Shown one piece after another: positions 40,358 to 48,035 of a stretch of DNA of 64,000 bases. The stretch spans positions 31,250 through 95,249 of the forward strand of contig NZ_JODY01000023.1 of NCBI RefSeq assembly GCF_000718015.1, read 5' to 3'. How positions within the stretch are numbered: position 1 is the first letter of the stretch; each line of letters opens with the position of its first letter. The position numbers and the translations under genes were made by a program. The notes below the pieces were generated by a model that searched no databases, had not been told where the DNA came from, and saw only the letters and a program-made list of their open reading frames with translations. Source of the DNA: Streptomyces catenulae. GTDB taxonomy: Bacteria; Actinomycetota; Actinomycetes; Streptomycetales; Streptomycetaceae.

Positions 40358-40906
40358 CTAGCTCTGGTGCGCCTCGTAGTGCGCGACCGCGTCCCCGGTA
40401 CGGCCGGCACCGTAGACCCGGAGGAACTCTGCCAGCTCCGGGTGGGTGGCGGCGAGGGCGTTCGCCGCCTCGATGATCTCTCCCGCGTCCGAAACAGACC
40501 GGAGCAGCGACTGGATCTCGCGCACCACGCGCCGCACGGTGGTCGAGCCGGTCGACGAGACGGTCTGCGCGGTGTTGCTCAGCACCGAACCCCCGGCGGT
40601 CTTCTTGATCTCGTCCATCCGGTCGGTGGCCTCGGCGGCACTGACGCTGCCGTCGGCGACCTGACCGGCCAACTCCTGGAGCGCCTGGACCCGTTGGACC
40701 ACGGCGGGGTTGCCTATCTTCGCCCGCTGACCGCTCATCAGCTGCGACAACATCGGCGCCGACAGACCGAGCACCCCCGCGAGTCGGGCCTGGTTGAGTC
40801 CCAGATCGTCGATGAGGCGGCGGAAGAGGGCGCCGAGCGGTTCCCCGTACCAATTCCGCTGCAGCTCCCGGGCCCGCGCGGTGGCTTCCTGCTGTGCTGC
40901 GTCCAT
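40358..40906 (-). CDS. Helix-turn-helix DNA-binding protein
   Basis: The 182-residue protein has a Cro/XRE-like helix-turn-helix near the N-terminus (GALFRRLIDDLGLNQARLAG, then VLGLSAPMLSQLMSGQRAKI). A helical C-terminal region with possible coiled coil follows (about 75-180). ATG 40906 is chosen because GGAGA precedes it and the upstream frame extension to 41014 runs toward the tRNA-Ala promoter. It lies next to and upstream of the kinase gene on the same strand. Targets are unknown; a phosphorylation link to the kinase is only inferred from co-orientation. Confidence 0.8.
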   Translation of the reverse strand: MDAAQQEATARARELQRNWYGEPLGALFRRLIDDLGLNQARLAGVLGLSAPMLSQLMSGQRAKIGNPAVVQRVQALQELAGQVADGSVSAAEATDRMDEIKKTAGGSVLSNTAQTVSSTGSTTVRRVVREIQSLLRSVSDAGEIIEAANALAATHPELAEFLRVYGAGRTGDAVAHYEAHQS

Positions 40907-41034
40907 GCCGTCTCCCCATCTCCCCGGTCGCGCTTCGCTGCCGCGAATCTTGCGAAGCATCCTACGGAGAGCGACGGTGCCGGGCGATACCCGGTCGGGA
41001 AAGCGCTCCTGCACCAGGTACCCTGGTCGGCGAC

Positions 41035-41107
41035 GGGGCCTTAGCTCAGTTGGTAGAGCGCTGTCTTTGCATGGCAGATGTCAGGGGTTCGACTCCCCTA
41101 GGCTCCA
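41035..41107 (+). tRNA. tRNA-Ala (anticodon TGC)
   Basis: A 73-base cloverleaf: acceptor GGGGCCT with AGGCTCC (one G-T pair), D arm GCTC...GAGC, anticodon loop TTTGCAT (anticodon TGC) and T arm AGGGG TTCGACT CCCCT. The discriminator is A; CCA is not encoded (CCC follows). A -10-like TACCCT lies at 41019-41024. Confidence 0.97.
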
Positions 41108-41113
41108 CCCCGT

Positions 41114-41155
41114 AAAACCCCTCCGAACTGCGGAAACGTAGATCGGAGGGGTTTT
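41114..41155 (+). terminator. Terminator after tRNA-Ala
   Basis: A 13-bp stem AAAACCCCTCCGA (41114-41126) with its complement (41143-41155) and TTTT at the 3' side lies seven bases after the tRNA. Confidence 0.88.
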
Positions 41156-41327
41156 CTCATGGGCGCCCGGGGGGCCTGGTGCGCACCGCCGGTGGCGGTG
41201 GCCGGGGACCGCGTTCCACCGCCTGATCCCCACCGTTCCCCCACGGTTTCTGTACCTTTGGCCCATGCTTTTGGCCGCCTCTCCCACGGGCGGCGACCTT
41301 CTCGAACCCCGTACGGGAGGAACCGAG

Positions 41328-42008
41328 TTGACCGAGCAGGCAGTGGCGGAAGTACGTGAGACCTTCGACGCCGGAGCCGAGTTCGACCGGCAACTGGCGC
41401 AGCTGATCACGCTGGGGTACCCGGAGTCGGCCGGGCAGGACGCGGACGGATTCCGGGCGCGGGTGGCGCCGCTGCGGGAGCGGGCCGTGGCCGAGGCGTC
41501 CGCGGGGCCCGGGCCGGAGGGCGGCCGGGTGCCGTTCGTGCTGGTCGTACCGCGTGCGCTGGTGCCCGTCGAGGCGGCGATGGCGCGTACCACGCTGTCC
41601 GGCGGCCGTGAGCCCGGCTTCGTCGACGGCTCCTTCGAGCCCGGTGCGCTGGAGCGGTTCGTCTCCACCGCGCGGACCGGCGCCCCCGAGCAGGCGGTCT
41701 ATCTGCTGTACGACGTCGAGCGGGGTGAGGAGTTCTGCGGCGCCGTGCCCCGCGACGCCCTGGAGACCCTCGAAGAGCGCGGCCGTACGCCGCTCACCGT
41801 CGAGGAGGGCGTCGCGCTCCTGACCCAGCATCCGCAGTTGCTGGTCAAGAACAAGTGCTTCTCCCTCGGCGGCTCGCGCTCCGGCGACCGCCGGGTGCCC
41901 GCGCTGTGGATCAGTCGGCGGGCGCCGAAACTGGGCTGGTGCTGGGAGGGCAACCCGCACACCTGGCTCGGCATGGCCTCCGCGGGCGCCCGCCGGACGG
42001 CCGGGTAG
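41328..42008 (+). CDS. DUF5701-family protein
   Basis: The soluble protein of about 226 residues has no signal or membrane segment. Landmarks are LITLGYPESAGQDADGFRAR, VPFVLVVPRALVPVEAAMAR, AVYLLYDVERGEEFCGAVPR and KLGWCWEGNPHTWLGMASA at the end, matching an actinobacterial family of unknown function (DUF5701). Start choice: TTG 41328 has a strong GGGAGG seven bases upstream; the in-frame ATG 41265 has none and adds 21 non-conserved residues. The gene stands alone after tRNA-Ala and is followed by parS sites. Confidence 0.75.
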   Translation: MTEQAVAEVRETFDAGAEFDRQLAQLITLGYPESAGQDADGFRARVAPLRERAVAEASAGPGPEGGRVPFVLVVPRALVPVEAAMARTTLSGGREPGFVDGSFEPGALERFVSTARTGAPEQAVYLLYDVERGEEFCGAVPRDALETLEERGRTPLTVEEGVALLTQHPQLLVKNKCFSLGGSRSGDRRVPALWISRRAPKLGWCWEGNPHTWLGMASAGARRTAG

Positions 42009-42016
42009 CTGCGGCC

Positions 42017-42030
42017 GTTTCACGTGAAAC
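42017..42030. other. parS: parS site
   Basis: A perfect GTTTCACGTGAAAC nine bases after the DUF5701 stop. Confidence 0.93.
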
Positions 42031-42060
42031 CTGCGCGGACCGGGCCGGGCGCCGCGGTGT

Positions 42061-42074
42061 GTTTCACGTGAAAC
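42061..42074. other. parS: parS site
   Basis: A perfect GTTTCACGTGAAAC with its centre 44 bp from the previous one. Confidence 0.93.
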
Positions 42075-42106
42075 GTGGTGGCCGACCCGGGGTGTGAAGG
42101 CGCGAT

Positions 42107-42120
42107 GTTTCCCGTGAAAC
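42107..42120. other. Degenerate parS-like site
   Basis: GTTTCCCGTGAAAC, one mismatch in the left arm, with its centre 46 bp from the previous site. It completes a triplet whose third member looks eroded. Confidence 0.6.
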
Positions 42121-42170
42121 CACGCGGCCCCGGACGTTCGCGTGGCGTCTGCCCGGCGGCCGGTACGCGA

Positions 42171-42205
42171 CGGTGCCCGCCACCCGGCAGGGGTGACGGG
42201 CACCG
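42171..42205. terminator. Bidirectional hairpin between DUF5701 and DUF5324 genes
   Basis: CGGTGCCCG (42171-42179) pairs with CGGGCACCG (42197-42205), with further pairing inside, between two convergent genes. Confidence 0.65.
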
Positions 42206-42300
42206 GCCGGTCCGGAGGCACGGCCGGGGTGCCGGGCCGGGCCCGTGCCGCTCCCGGCCGAGGAGCCGTGCCGTCGCGGCGGGCCGAGCGGGGGCGCGCG

Positions 42301-43056
42301 TCAGGCCGAGGCCCCGCCCGGGCCGTCGCCGCGCTCCGTGCCCTCGTCCTCGTCGTCGGTCCGGGCCGTGGCGCCGCTGCCGTCGACGGAGCTGAGCCGA
42401 CCGCGTTCGTTCACCTCGGTGGGGGCGGGCGGCTCCACCAGCCAGTCCGGGTTGGCCTGCTTGTCCCACCACTTCCAGGCGGCGACGGCGCCCCCGGCCA
42501 GCAGCCCCACCACCAGCAGCCGCTTGGCGGCCTTCCCGGCCCGGGCCCGGCAGCGGTTCTTCCGCGCCAGCTTCTCGATCTCGGCGGCGCTCACCTCGCC
42601 GCGCAGCGCCGCGAGCGCCGCGGTGCCACGGGCGAACGCCTCGTCGCGGACGGGCTCGGCGGCCGCGCGGGCGGAGTGCACGGCGCTCTCCACCCGGGGC
42701 CCGGCGTAGTCCGCGGCCTGCCGGGCCGCACAGCGGGTGCGGTGGGCGGCGCGGCACGCCGCCGCGTCCACCTTCGGCGGCAGCGCGCCCCGGGCGTGCT
42801 CGATGCGCGGCACCAGATGGGTGTCGTAGTGGGCGCGGGCCTGCTGCGCGGCCTCCGACACCACGGGGGCCATCCGGGTGCGGGCCTGCTGCGCGGCCTC
42901 CGCCATCTTCGGCGCCACACGCGTCCGCGCCTCCTGGGCGAACTGCATCGCGGTGTCCCTGGCCGTACCGGCGTACGGAGCCACCACCTCAGCGGCGTGC
43001 CGCACGCTGTCCCTGGCCGAACCGGTCGCGGCGCGCACGCTGTCCTTGCGGGTCAC
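42301..43056 (-). CDS. DUF5324-family membrane protein
   Basis: The 251-residue protein has a long helical N-terminal region (about 1-165) with amphipathic repeats (KMAEAAQQARTRMAPVVSEA and related). A transmembrane helix follows at about 185-202 (RLLVVGLLAGGAVAAWKWW), then an acidic C-terminal tail. The repeat pattern resembles apolipoprotein-like helices that coat membranes. GTG 43056 begins TRKDSVRAATGSARDS and is preceded by GGAGGAGG. The gene is monocistronic and divergent from the cyclophilin gene. Function is unknown. Confidence 0.75.
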   Translation of the reverse strand: MTRKDSVRAATGSARDSVRHAAEVVAPYAGTARDTAMQFAQEARTRVAPKMAEAAQQARTRMAPVVSEAAQQARAHYDTHLVPRIEHARGALPPKVDAAACRAAHRTRCAARQAADYAGPRVESAVHSARAAAEPVRDEAFARGTAALAALRGEVSAAEIEKLARKNRCRARAGKAAKRLLVVGLLAGGAVAAWKWWDKQANPDWLVEPPAPTEVNERGRLSSVDGSGATARTDDEDEGTERGDGPGGASA

Positions 43057-43336
43057 TGGATCCTCCTCCTCGGTGGCGTGTCCGGGTCCGTGGGGGCTGC
43101 TCCCCCAGCTCTGCTGTCTCGCCTGTCCACCCGGTTGACGATCATGCCTGTTCGTCCGCCGTACGGCATGTACGCGCGGGCATCCGGGTCATGGCGGGAG
43201 CGTCGGTGACGGGGGTGTGCGCGTGCCCGCCGTCGGGGCCGTCCGCGCCGGGGCGGGGCGCGGCACGGGCCGCGCCCCGCGGCGGTCCGTGCGAGGATCG
43301 GAGCCCGATCAGCGAAGACTCATGGAAGGCAGATCC

Positions 43337-43870
43337 GTGGCTGAGCAGCTCTACGCCACCCTGAAGACCAACCAGGGCGACATCACCCTTCGGCTGCTGC
43401 CGAACCACGCCCCCAAGACGGTGAAGAACTTCGTCCAGCTCGCCGAGGGCGAGCGGGAGTGGACCAACCCGGCGACCGGCCAGAAGTCCACGGACAAGCT
43501 CTACGACGGCACCGTCTTCCACCGCGTGATCAGCGGCTTCATGATCCAGGGCGGCGACCCGCTCGGCAACGGCACCGGCGGCCCGGGGTACGAGTTCGCC
43601 GACGAGTTCCACCCCGACCTGGCCTTCACCAAGCCGTACCTGCTCGCCATGGCCAACGCCGGTCCGGGCACCAACGGCTCGCAGTTCTTCATCACCGTCG
43701 CGCCGACCGCCTGGCTGACCGGCAAGCACACCATCTTCGGTGAGGTCGCCGACGAGGCGGGCAAGAAGGTCGTGGACGCGATCGCCGCCGCCCAGACCAA
43801 CCCGCGCACCGACCGCCCGGTGCAGGACGTCGTCATCGAGTCGGTCGTCATCGAGAACCGCGAAGGCTGA
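43337..43870 (+). CDS. ppiA: Peptidyl-prolyl cis-trans isomerase, cyclophilin type
   Basis: The 177-residue cytosolic foldase has all cyclophilin landmarks: PKTVKNFVQLAEG, the catalytic arginine in VFHRVISGFMIQGGDP, LLAMANAGPGTNGSQFFIT and the tryptophan in TAWLTGKHTIFGEV. GTG 43337 (V-A-E-Q-L-Y) has GGAAGG eight bases upstream; an ATG 15 bases earlier overlaps that site. Homologues occur at the same place in mycobacteria. Confidence 0.95.
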   Translation: MAEQLYATLKTNQGDITLRLLPNHAPKTVKNFVQLAEGEREWTNPATGQKSTDKLYDGTVFHRVISGFMIQGGDPLGNGTGGPGYEFADEFHPDLAFTKPYLLAMANAGPGTNGSQFFITVAPTAWLTGKHTIFGEVADEAGKKVVDAIAAAQTNPRTDRPVQDVVIESVVIENREG

Positions 43871-43907
43871 CCAGGGCGCCGCCGCGCCCGCCGTCCCCGG
43901 GAACCTT

Positions 43908-43940
43908 GCGCCCCGTCCGGTCGTAGACCAGGCGGGGCGC
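43908..43940 (+). terminator. Hairpin after ppiA
   Basis: GCGCCCCG (43908-43915) pairs with CGGGGCGC (43933-43940), 38 bases after the ppiA stop. Confidence 0.5.
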
Positions 43941-44012
43941 CCCACGTGCTGGCCCGGTGGCGGGCGGGTGTGTTGTGATGACGCGTCCAGCCGCAGAGAG
44001 GACGACCGAGCG

Positions 44013-44918
44013 ATGGACCAGGTGCCAGGCACCCCGCAGGAGCCGCAGGGTGCGGGCGGCGCGAGCGGCCTGCCGGGCTGCTACCGCCATCCCGACCGTG
44101 CGACGGGCGTCACCTGCACCCGCTGCGAGCGGCCGATCTGCCCCGAGTGCATGGTCAGCGCCTCGGTCGGCTTCCAGTGCCCGGAGTGCGTACGCAGCGG
44201 CAGCGGCACGGGCCACTCGGCGCACGCCACCACCCCGCGCACCCTCGCGGGCGGTGCCGTCGCCTCCGACCCCAAGCTGGTCACCAAGATCCTGCTGGGC
44301 CTCAACGTCGCCGTCTTCATCGCGGTCTACGCCTCCAGCGGGCTCGTCGGACGCCTCGACATGATCGGCCTGGCCTTCGACCCGCAGCACTACCAGCTCG
44401 TCGGGGTCGCCGAGGGGCAGTGGTACCGCCTGATCACCGCGGTCTTCCTGCACCAGGAGATCCCGCACATCGCGTTCAACATGCTCTCCCTGTGGTGGCT
44501 GGGCCCGCCCCTGGAAGCCGCACTCGGCCGACTGCGCTACACCGTGCTCTATCTGCTCGCCGGGTTGGGCGGCAGCGCGCTGTCGTATCTGCTCGCCGCG
44601 CAGAACCAGCCCTCGCTCGGTGCCTCCGGCGCGATCTTCGGTCTGCTGGGCGCCACCGCGGTGCTGCTGCGGCGGCTCAACTACGACATGAAGCCCGTGC
44701 TGATCCTGCTGGGCCTCAACCTCGTCTTCACCTTCCTGTGGCCGAATATCGCCTGGCAGGCGCATGTCGGCGGCCTGGTGGTGGGCGCGGCGGTGGCGTA
44801 CGGCATGGTCCATGCGCCGCGCCAGCGCCGGACGCTGGTGCACACCCTGACGTGTGTCGCCGCACTGTTGGTGATCATCGCCGTGGTCGTGCTGCGCACG
44901 TTCCAGCTGACCGGTTGA
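44013..44918 (+). CDS. Rhomboid-family intramembrane serine protease with N-terminal zinc-binding segment
   Basis: The 301-residue protein begins with a B-box-like Cys/His cluster (Cys23, His26, Cys35, Cys38, Cys43, Cys46, Cys56, Cys59). The rhomboid core of six to seven helices starts at about 90. The catalytic serine is Ser205 in GASGAIFGLLG and the partner His251 is in AWQAHVGG. The conserved helix HQEIPHIAFNMLSLWWLG (His147, Asn156) is present. The dyad is intact, so it is likely active. ATG 44013 follows GACGACCGAGCG. Substrates are unknown. Confidence 0.92.
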   Translation: MDQVPGTPQEPQGAGGASGLPGCYRHPDRATGVTCTRCERPICPECMVSASVGFQCPECVRSGSGTGHSAHATTPRTLAGGAVASDPKLVTKILLGLNVAVFIAVYASSGLVGRLDMIGLAFDPQHYQLVGVAEGQWYRLITAVFLHQEIPHIAFNMLSLWWLGPPLEAALGRLRYTVLYLLAGLGGSALSYLLAAQNQPSLGASGAIFGLLGATAVLLRRLNYDMKPVLILLGLNLVFTFLWPNIAWQAHVGGLVVGAAVAYGMVHAPRQRRTLVHTLTCVAALLVIIAVVVLRTFQLTG

Positions 44919-44970
44919 GGGCCCGCGCGGGCCTGGGGGTAACGGCTCCGCGCGCGGCTGTTCCACGGTG

Positions 44971-45170
44971 TTGTCCACAGTGGGTGGCGGATCTTGTGCA
45001 CCCTGTGGGGAACGCCCGTCCCGGATCGTACGAACCTGCGTTTCCCCAGTACGTAAGGGGGAAGCAGGTCACCGGGACGGGCGTGGCCGGTCACACCGGC
45101 GTCAACATCCCGAGAGGTTATCCACAGATCTTCTGAAGTTTTCCCCGGCTGTGGATAACTGTGTGGATGG
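44971..45170. other. Extra-oriC cluster of high-consensus DnaA boxes
   Basis: Four boxes occur in 200 bp: TTGTCCACA (44971-44979), TTATCCACA (45118-45126), TGTGGATAA (45150-45158) and TGTGGATGG (45162-45170). Three are perfect matches to the consensus, better than most boxes within oriC. The gap 44919-45188 lies between the 3' ends of rhomboid and crgA, where no promoter is expected. High-affinity DnaA-box clusters near oriC that restrain initiation are known in S. coelicolor; whether this is the same cluster cannot be told here. Confidence 0.8.
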
Positions 45171-45188
45171 CCTTGGGCAGGGCTTGTG

Positions 45189-45443
45189 TCACTTCCACTG
45201 CGTGGAGACGCCGAAGCCCACCGCGATGAAGCCGAATCCGCACACGATGTTCCAGTCGCCCATCGCCTTGACCGGCAGATCGGCCTCGGAGACGTAGTAC
45301 AGCACGATCCAGGCGAGCCCGATCAGGAACATCGCCAGCATCACCGGGGCGACCCAGCCACGGCCGGAATTCATCTTCAGGCTGGTGGTCTTCGCCGGCG
45401 GCGGCGTGAAGTCGTCCTTCTTGCGGATCCGTGACTTCGGCAC
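45189..45443 (-). CDS. crgA: Cell division protein CrgA
   Basis: The 84-residue membrane protein has a basic N-terminus ([15 protein letters not shown]) and two transmembrane helices (about 29-50 and 63-80). The conserved ends are [20 protein letters not shown] and [20 protein letters not shown]. CrgA inhibits or coordinates FtsZ-ring assembly in Streptomyces and recruits wall enzymes in mycobacteria. GTG 45443 has AGGAGAG upstream. It is divergent from DUF881. Confidence 0.95.
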   Translation of the reverse strand: MPKSRIRKKDDFTPPPAKTTSLKMNSGRGWVAPVMLAMFLIGLAWIVLYYVSEADLPVKAMGDWNIVCGFGFIAVGFGVSTQWK

Positions 45444-45620
45444 GAGGAACTCTCCTGTCGATGCGCTGCTCTCCCGCTCTCGACTCCTCTCGAGCGGGAG
45501 GTGCCCCCGTCCGCGCGGGCGTACGGGCGGGAGCCGGACGGATGCGCCGGGGAGCGGTTCGGCGCCCCGGGGCGTCCGTTAGCGTAGTGCTTCCGCGGCG
45601 TCGTAAGGAGCAAGGGTACG

Positions 45621-46391
45621 TTGAGCACTTCAGCTGACTCCTCCGGCCGCCCGGCCCGCCCGCGGCTGCGACCCGTGCGTCTGCTCACACTCACCGTCTT
45701 CGCGCTCGCGGGCCTGATGTTCTGGCTCAGCTTCGACACCGCACGCGGCACCGATCTGCGCTCCGACGACTCCATGCTCCGCCTTTCCGACCTCATCCAG
45801 CAACGGAGCCAGAAGAACGGCGCCCACGACGAACGCAACGCGGCACTCCGCGGGGACGTCGAGGCCCTCGCCCGGCGCGACAACGGCACCTCGCGCGCGG
45901 AGCAGACCAGGCTCAGAGCGCTGGAGGAGCGGGCGGGCACCGAGAAGCTGAAGGGTGAGGGCCTCTCGGTCACCCTCACCGACGCCCCGCCGAACGCCAC
46001 CGCCAAGATCCCCGGCATCCCCGAACCGCAGCCCAACGACCTCGTCATCCACCAGCAGGACCTCCAAGCCGTGGTGAACGCGTTGTGGCGGGGCGGCGCC
46101 AAGGGCATCGAGGTCATGGACCAGCGGCTGATCTCCACCAGCGCGGTGCGCTGCGTCGGCAACACCCTGATCCTCCAGGGCCGCGTCTACTCCCCGCCCT
46201 ACAAGATCACCGCCGTCGGTGACCGAGACGCCCTCAACCGCGCGCTGACCGAGGCGCCCGCGATCCAGAACTACCTCCAGTACGTCAACGCCTACGGGCT
46301 CGGCTGGAAAGTCGACCAGCGCGAGGCGGTGACTCTGCCCGGCTACTCCGGCACAGTGGAGCTCCACTACGCACAGCCGGTGCGGCCCTAG
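45621..46391 (+). CDS. DUF881-family membrane protein
   Basis: The 256-residue protein has one N-terminal transmembrane helix (about 21-40, LLTLTVFALAGLMFWLSF), a coiled-coil (about 48-105) and a DUF881 domain. The domain includes GEGLSVTLTDAPP, DLVIHQQDLQAVVNALWRGG, AKGIEVMDQRLISTSAVRCV and YLQYVNAYGLGWKVDQREAV. It is placed between crgA and pabA, as in mycobacteria; a role in division or envelope assembly is inferred. The start is a rare TTG at 45621, with AAGGAG 10 bases upstream. Confidence 0.88.
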   Translation: MSTSADSSGRPARPRLRPVRLLTLTVFALAGLMFWLSFDTARGTDLRSDDSMLRLSDLIQQRSQKNGAHDERNAALRGDVEALARRDNGTSRAEQTRLRALEERAGTEKLKGEGLSVTLTDAPPNATAKIPGIPEPQPNDLVIHQQDLQAVVNALWRGGAKGIEVMDQRLISTSAVRCVGNTLILQGRVYSPPYKITAVGDRDALNRALTEAPAIQNYLQYVNAYGLGWKVDQREAVTLPGYSGTVELHYAQPVRP

Positions 46392-46446
46392 GGGCGCCTT
46401 CCCAGGGCCCGTGCGCCGGTGACGGCGACGGGAAGGGGCACGGCCG

Positions 46447-47151
46447 GTGACGGTGCGGTGGATCGTCCGGACACTCAGCGAGCTGTGCGTCACCACCGGC
46501 ACGCTCATCGTGCTCTTCGTCTGCTACCTCCTCTTCTGGACCGGCGTACGCGCCGACAACGCCATGGACCAGGAGATCGGCCGCCTCCAGGAACGCTGGT
46601 CGGCCGCCGCGCCCGCACCCGGCGCGGCCCGCCCCGGACCGTCCACCGCCCCGGCGCCGTCCGGCGGCCCCCGCCCGTACGGGAGCGGCGCGGCGTTCGC
46701 CGTCATGTACATCCCCCGCCTCGGCGCCGACTGGTCCAAGCCGGTCCTCGAAGGCACCGGCACCGACGTGCTGCGGCGCGGCCTCGGGCACTACGCGGCC
46801 ACCGCGCGCCTCGGTGCGGTCGGCAACTTCTCCGTCGCGGGGCACCGGCGCACGTACGGCGACCCGTTCAAGGACTTCCCGCTGCTGCGGCCCGGCGACG
46901 CGGTGGTGGTCTCCGACGGCACCACTTGGTTCACCTACCGCATCGACCGGCGGCCCTACCGCACACTGCCCGACGACATCGGCGTGATCGACCCCGTGCC
47001 CCGCGCCTCCGGCTACCGCGGACCCGGCCGCTATCTGACCCTGACCACCTGTGAGCCGGAGTGGGGACACAGCCACCGGCTCATCACCTGGGCACATCTG
47101 GACGCGACGCAGCCGGTCGTGGCGGGAAGGCCCCCGGCTTTGTCCGGCTGA
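46447..47151 (+). CDS. Class E sortase
   Basis: The 234-residue transpeptidase has an N-terminal membrane helix (about 12-33) and a sortase barrel. Catalytic residues are His133 in AGHRRTYGDPF, Cys202 in TLTTCEPEWGHS and Arg211 in SHRLITW, all present. Class E sortases anchor LAXTG proteins to peptidoglycan in high-GC actinobacteria. GTG 46447 lies 55 bases after the DUF881 stop. This copy has a short linker and a less typical TLTTCEP sequence than the two downstream copies. Confidence 0.9.
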   Translation: MTVRWIVRTLSELCVTTGTLIVLFVCYLLFWTGVRADNAMDQEIGRLQERWSAAAPAPGAARPGPSTAPAPSGGPRPYGSGAAFAVMYIPRLGADWSKPVLEGTGTDVLRRGLGHYAATARLGAVGNFSVAGHRRTYGDPFKDFPLLRPGDAVVVSDGTTWFTYRIDRRPYRTLPDDIGVIDPVPRASGYRGPGRYLTLTTCEPEWGHSHRLITWAHLDATQPVVAGRPPALSG

Positions 47152-47223
47152 CCCACCCGGGCCCCTCCCCGCCCCGTAGTCTGGTGGGGCAATCGACACC
47201 GTTCATCGGCGAGTAGGGACAGC

Positions 47224-47400
47224 ATGTACGGCTGGATCTGGCGGCATTTGCCGGGCAACACAGGGGTGAAGGCGCTGATTTCACTGGTGCTGGTGCTGGC
47301 GGTCGTCTTCGTGCTTTTCCAGTACGTCTTTCCGTGGGCGGAGCCGCTGCTCCCCTTCAATGACGTCACGGTCGATCAAGGGATGGCAGCCGTCCGATGA
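47224..47400 (+). CDS. Small single-pass membrane protein
   Basis: The 58-residue protein starts at ATG 47224 (MYGWIWRHLPGNTGVKALIS) and has one transmembrane helix (about 17-38, LISLVLVLAVVFVLFQYVF), followed by an acidic tail. The stop overlaps the pabA start by four bases (ATGA), so it is translationally coupled. The helix and conserved WRHLPG start look like real coding sequence. A homologue is often present between a sortase and pabA in Streptomyces. Function is unknown. Confidence 0.75.
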   Translation: MYGWIWRHLPGNTGVKALISLVLVLAVVFVLFQYVFPWAEPLLPFNDVTVDQGMAAVR

Positions 47401-48035
47401 GTGCCCGCATTCTCGTCGTCGACAACTACGACAGCTTCGTCTTCAACCTCGTGCAGTACCTCTACCAACTCGGCGCCGAGTGCGAGGTGCTGCGCAACGA
47501 CGAGGTCACCCCCGCCCATGCGCAGGACGGCTTCGACGGGGTGCTGCTGTCGCCCGGTCCGGGCGCGCCGGAAGAGGCCGGGGTCTGCATCGACATGGTC
47601 CGGCACTGCGCGGACACCGGCGTCCCGGTCTTCGGCGTCTGCCTGGGCATGCAGTCCATGGCCGTCGCCTACGGCGGCGTGGTCGGCCGCGCCCCCGAGC
47701 TGCTGCACGGCAAGACCTCGCTGGTCTCGCACGCGGGCGAGGGCGTCTTCAGCGGCCTGCCCTCGCCGTTCACGGCCACCCGCTACCACTCGCTCGCCGT
47801 CCAGGAGGGCACGGTGCCGGACGAGTTGACCGTCACCGCCTGGACCGACAACGGCATCGCGATGGGGCTGCGCCACCGTGAACTGCCCGTGGAGGGCGTC
47901 CAGTTCCACCCCGAGTCGGTGCTCACCGAGTGGGGCCACCGGATGCTCGCCAACTGGCTCGTCGACTGCGGTGACGCGGGAGCGGTGGAGCGCTCGACGG
48001 GGCTCGCCCCGGTGGTCGGCAAGGCCGGCGCGTGA
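47397..48035 (+). CDS. pabA: Aminodeoxychorismate/anthranilate synthase glutaminase subunit
   Basis: The 212-residue class I glutamine amidotransferase supplies ammonia to the chorismate-using partner, for folate or tryptophan. It has ILVVDNYDSFVFNLVQYL, the oxyanion block LLSPGPGAPEEAG, nucleophile Cys82 in FGVCLGMQ and the His-Glu pair in QFHPESVLTEWG. The partner synthase subunit is not in the window, so PabA and TrpG cannot be separated. ATG 47397 overlaps the small membrane protein stop, and its own stop overlaps the next sortase start. Confidence 0.92.
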   Translation: MSARILVVDNYDSFVFNLVQYLYQLGAECEVLRNDEVTPAHAQDGFDGVLLSPGPGAPEEAGVCIDMVRHCADTGVPVFGVCLGMQSMAVAYGGVVGRAPELLHGKTSLVSHAGEGVFSGLPSPFTATRYHSLAVQEGTVPDELTVTAWTDNGIAMGLRHRELPVEGVQFHPESVLTEWGHRMLANWLVDCGDAGAVERSTGLAPVVGKAGA

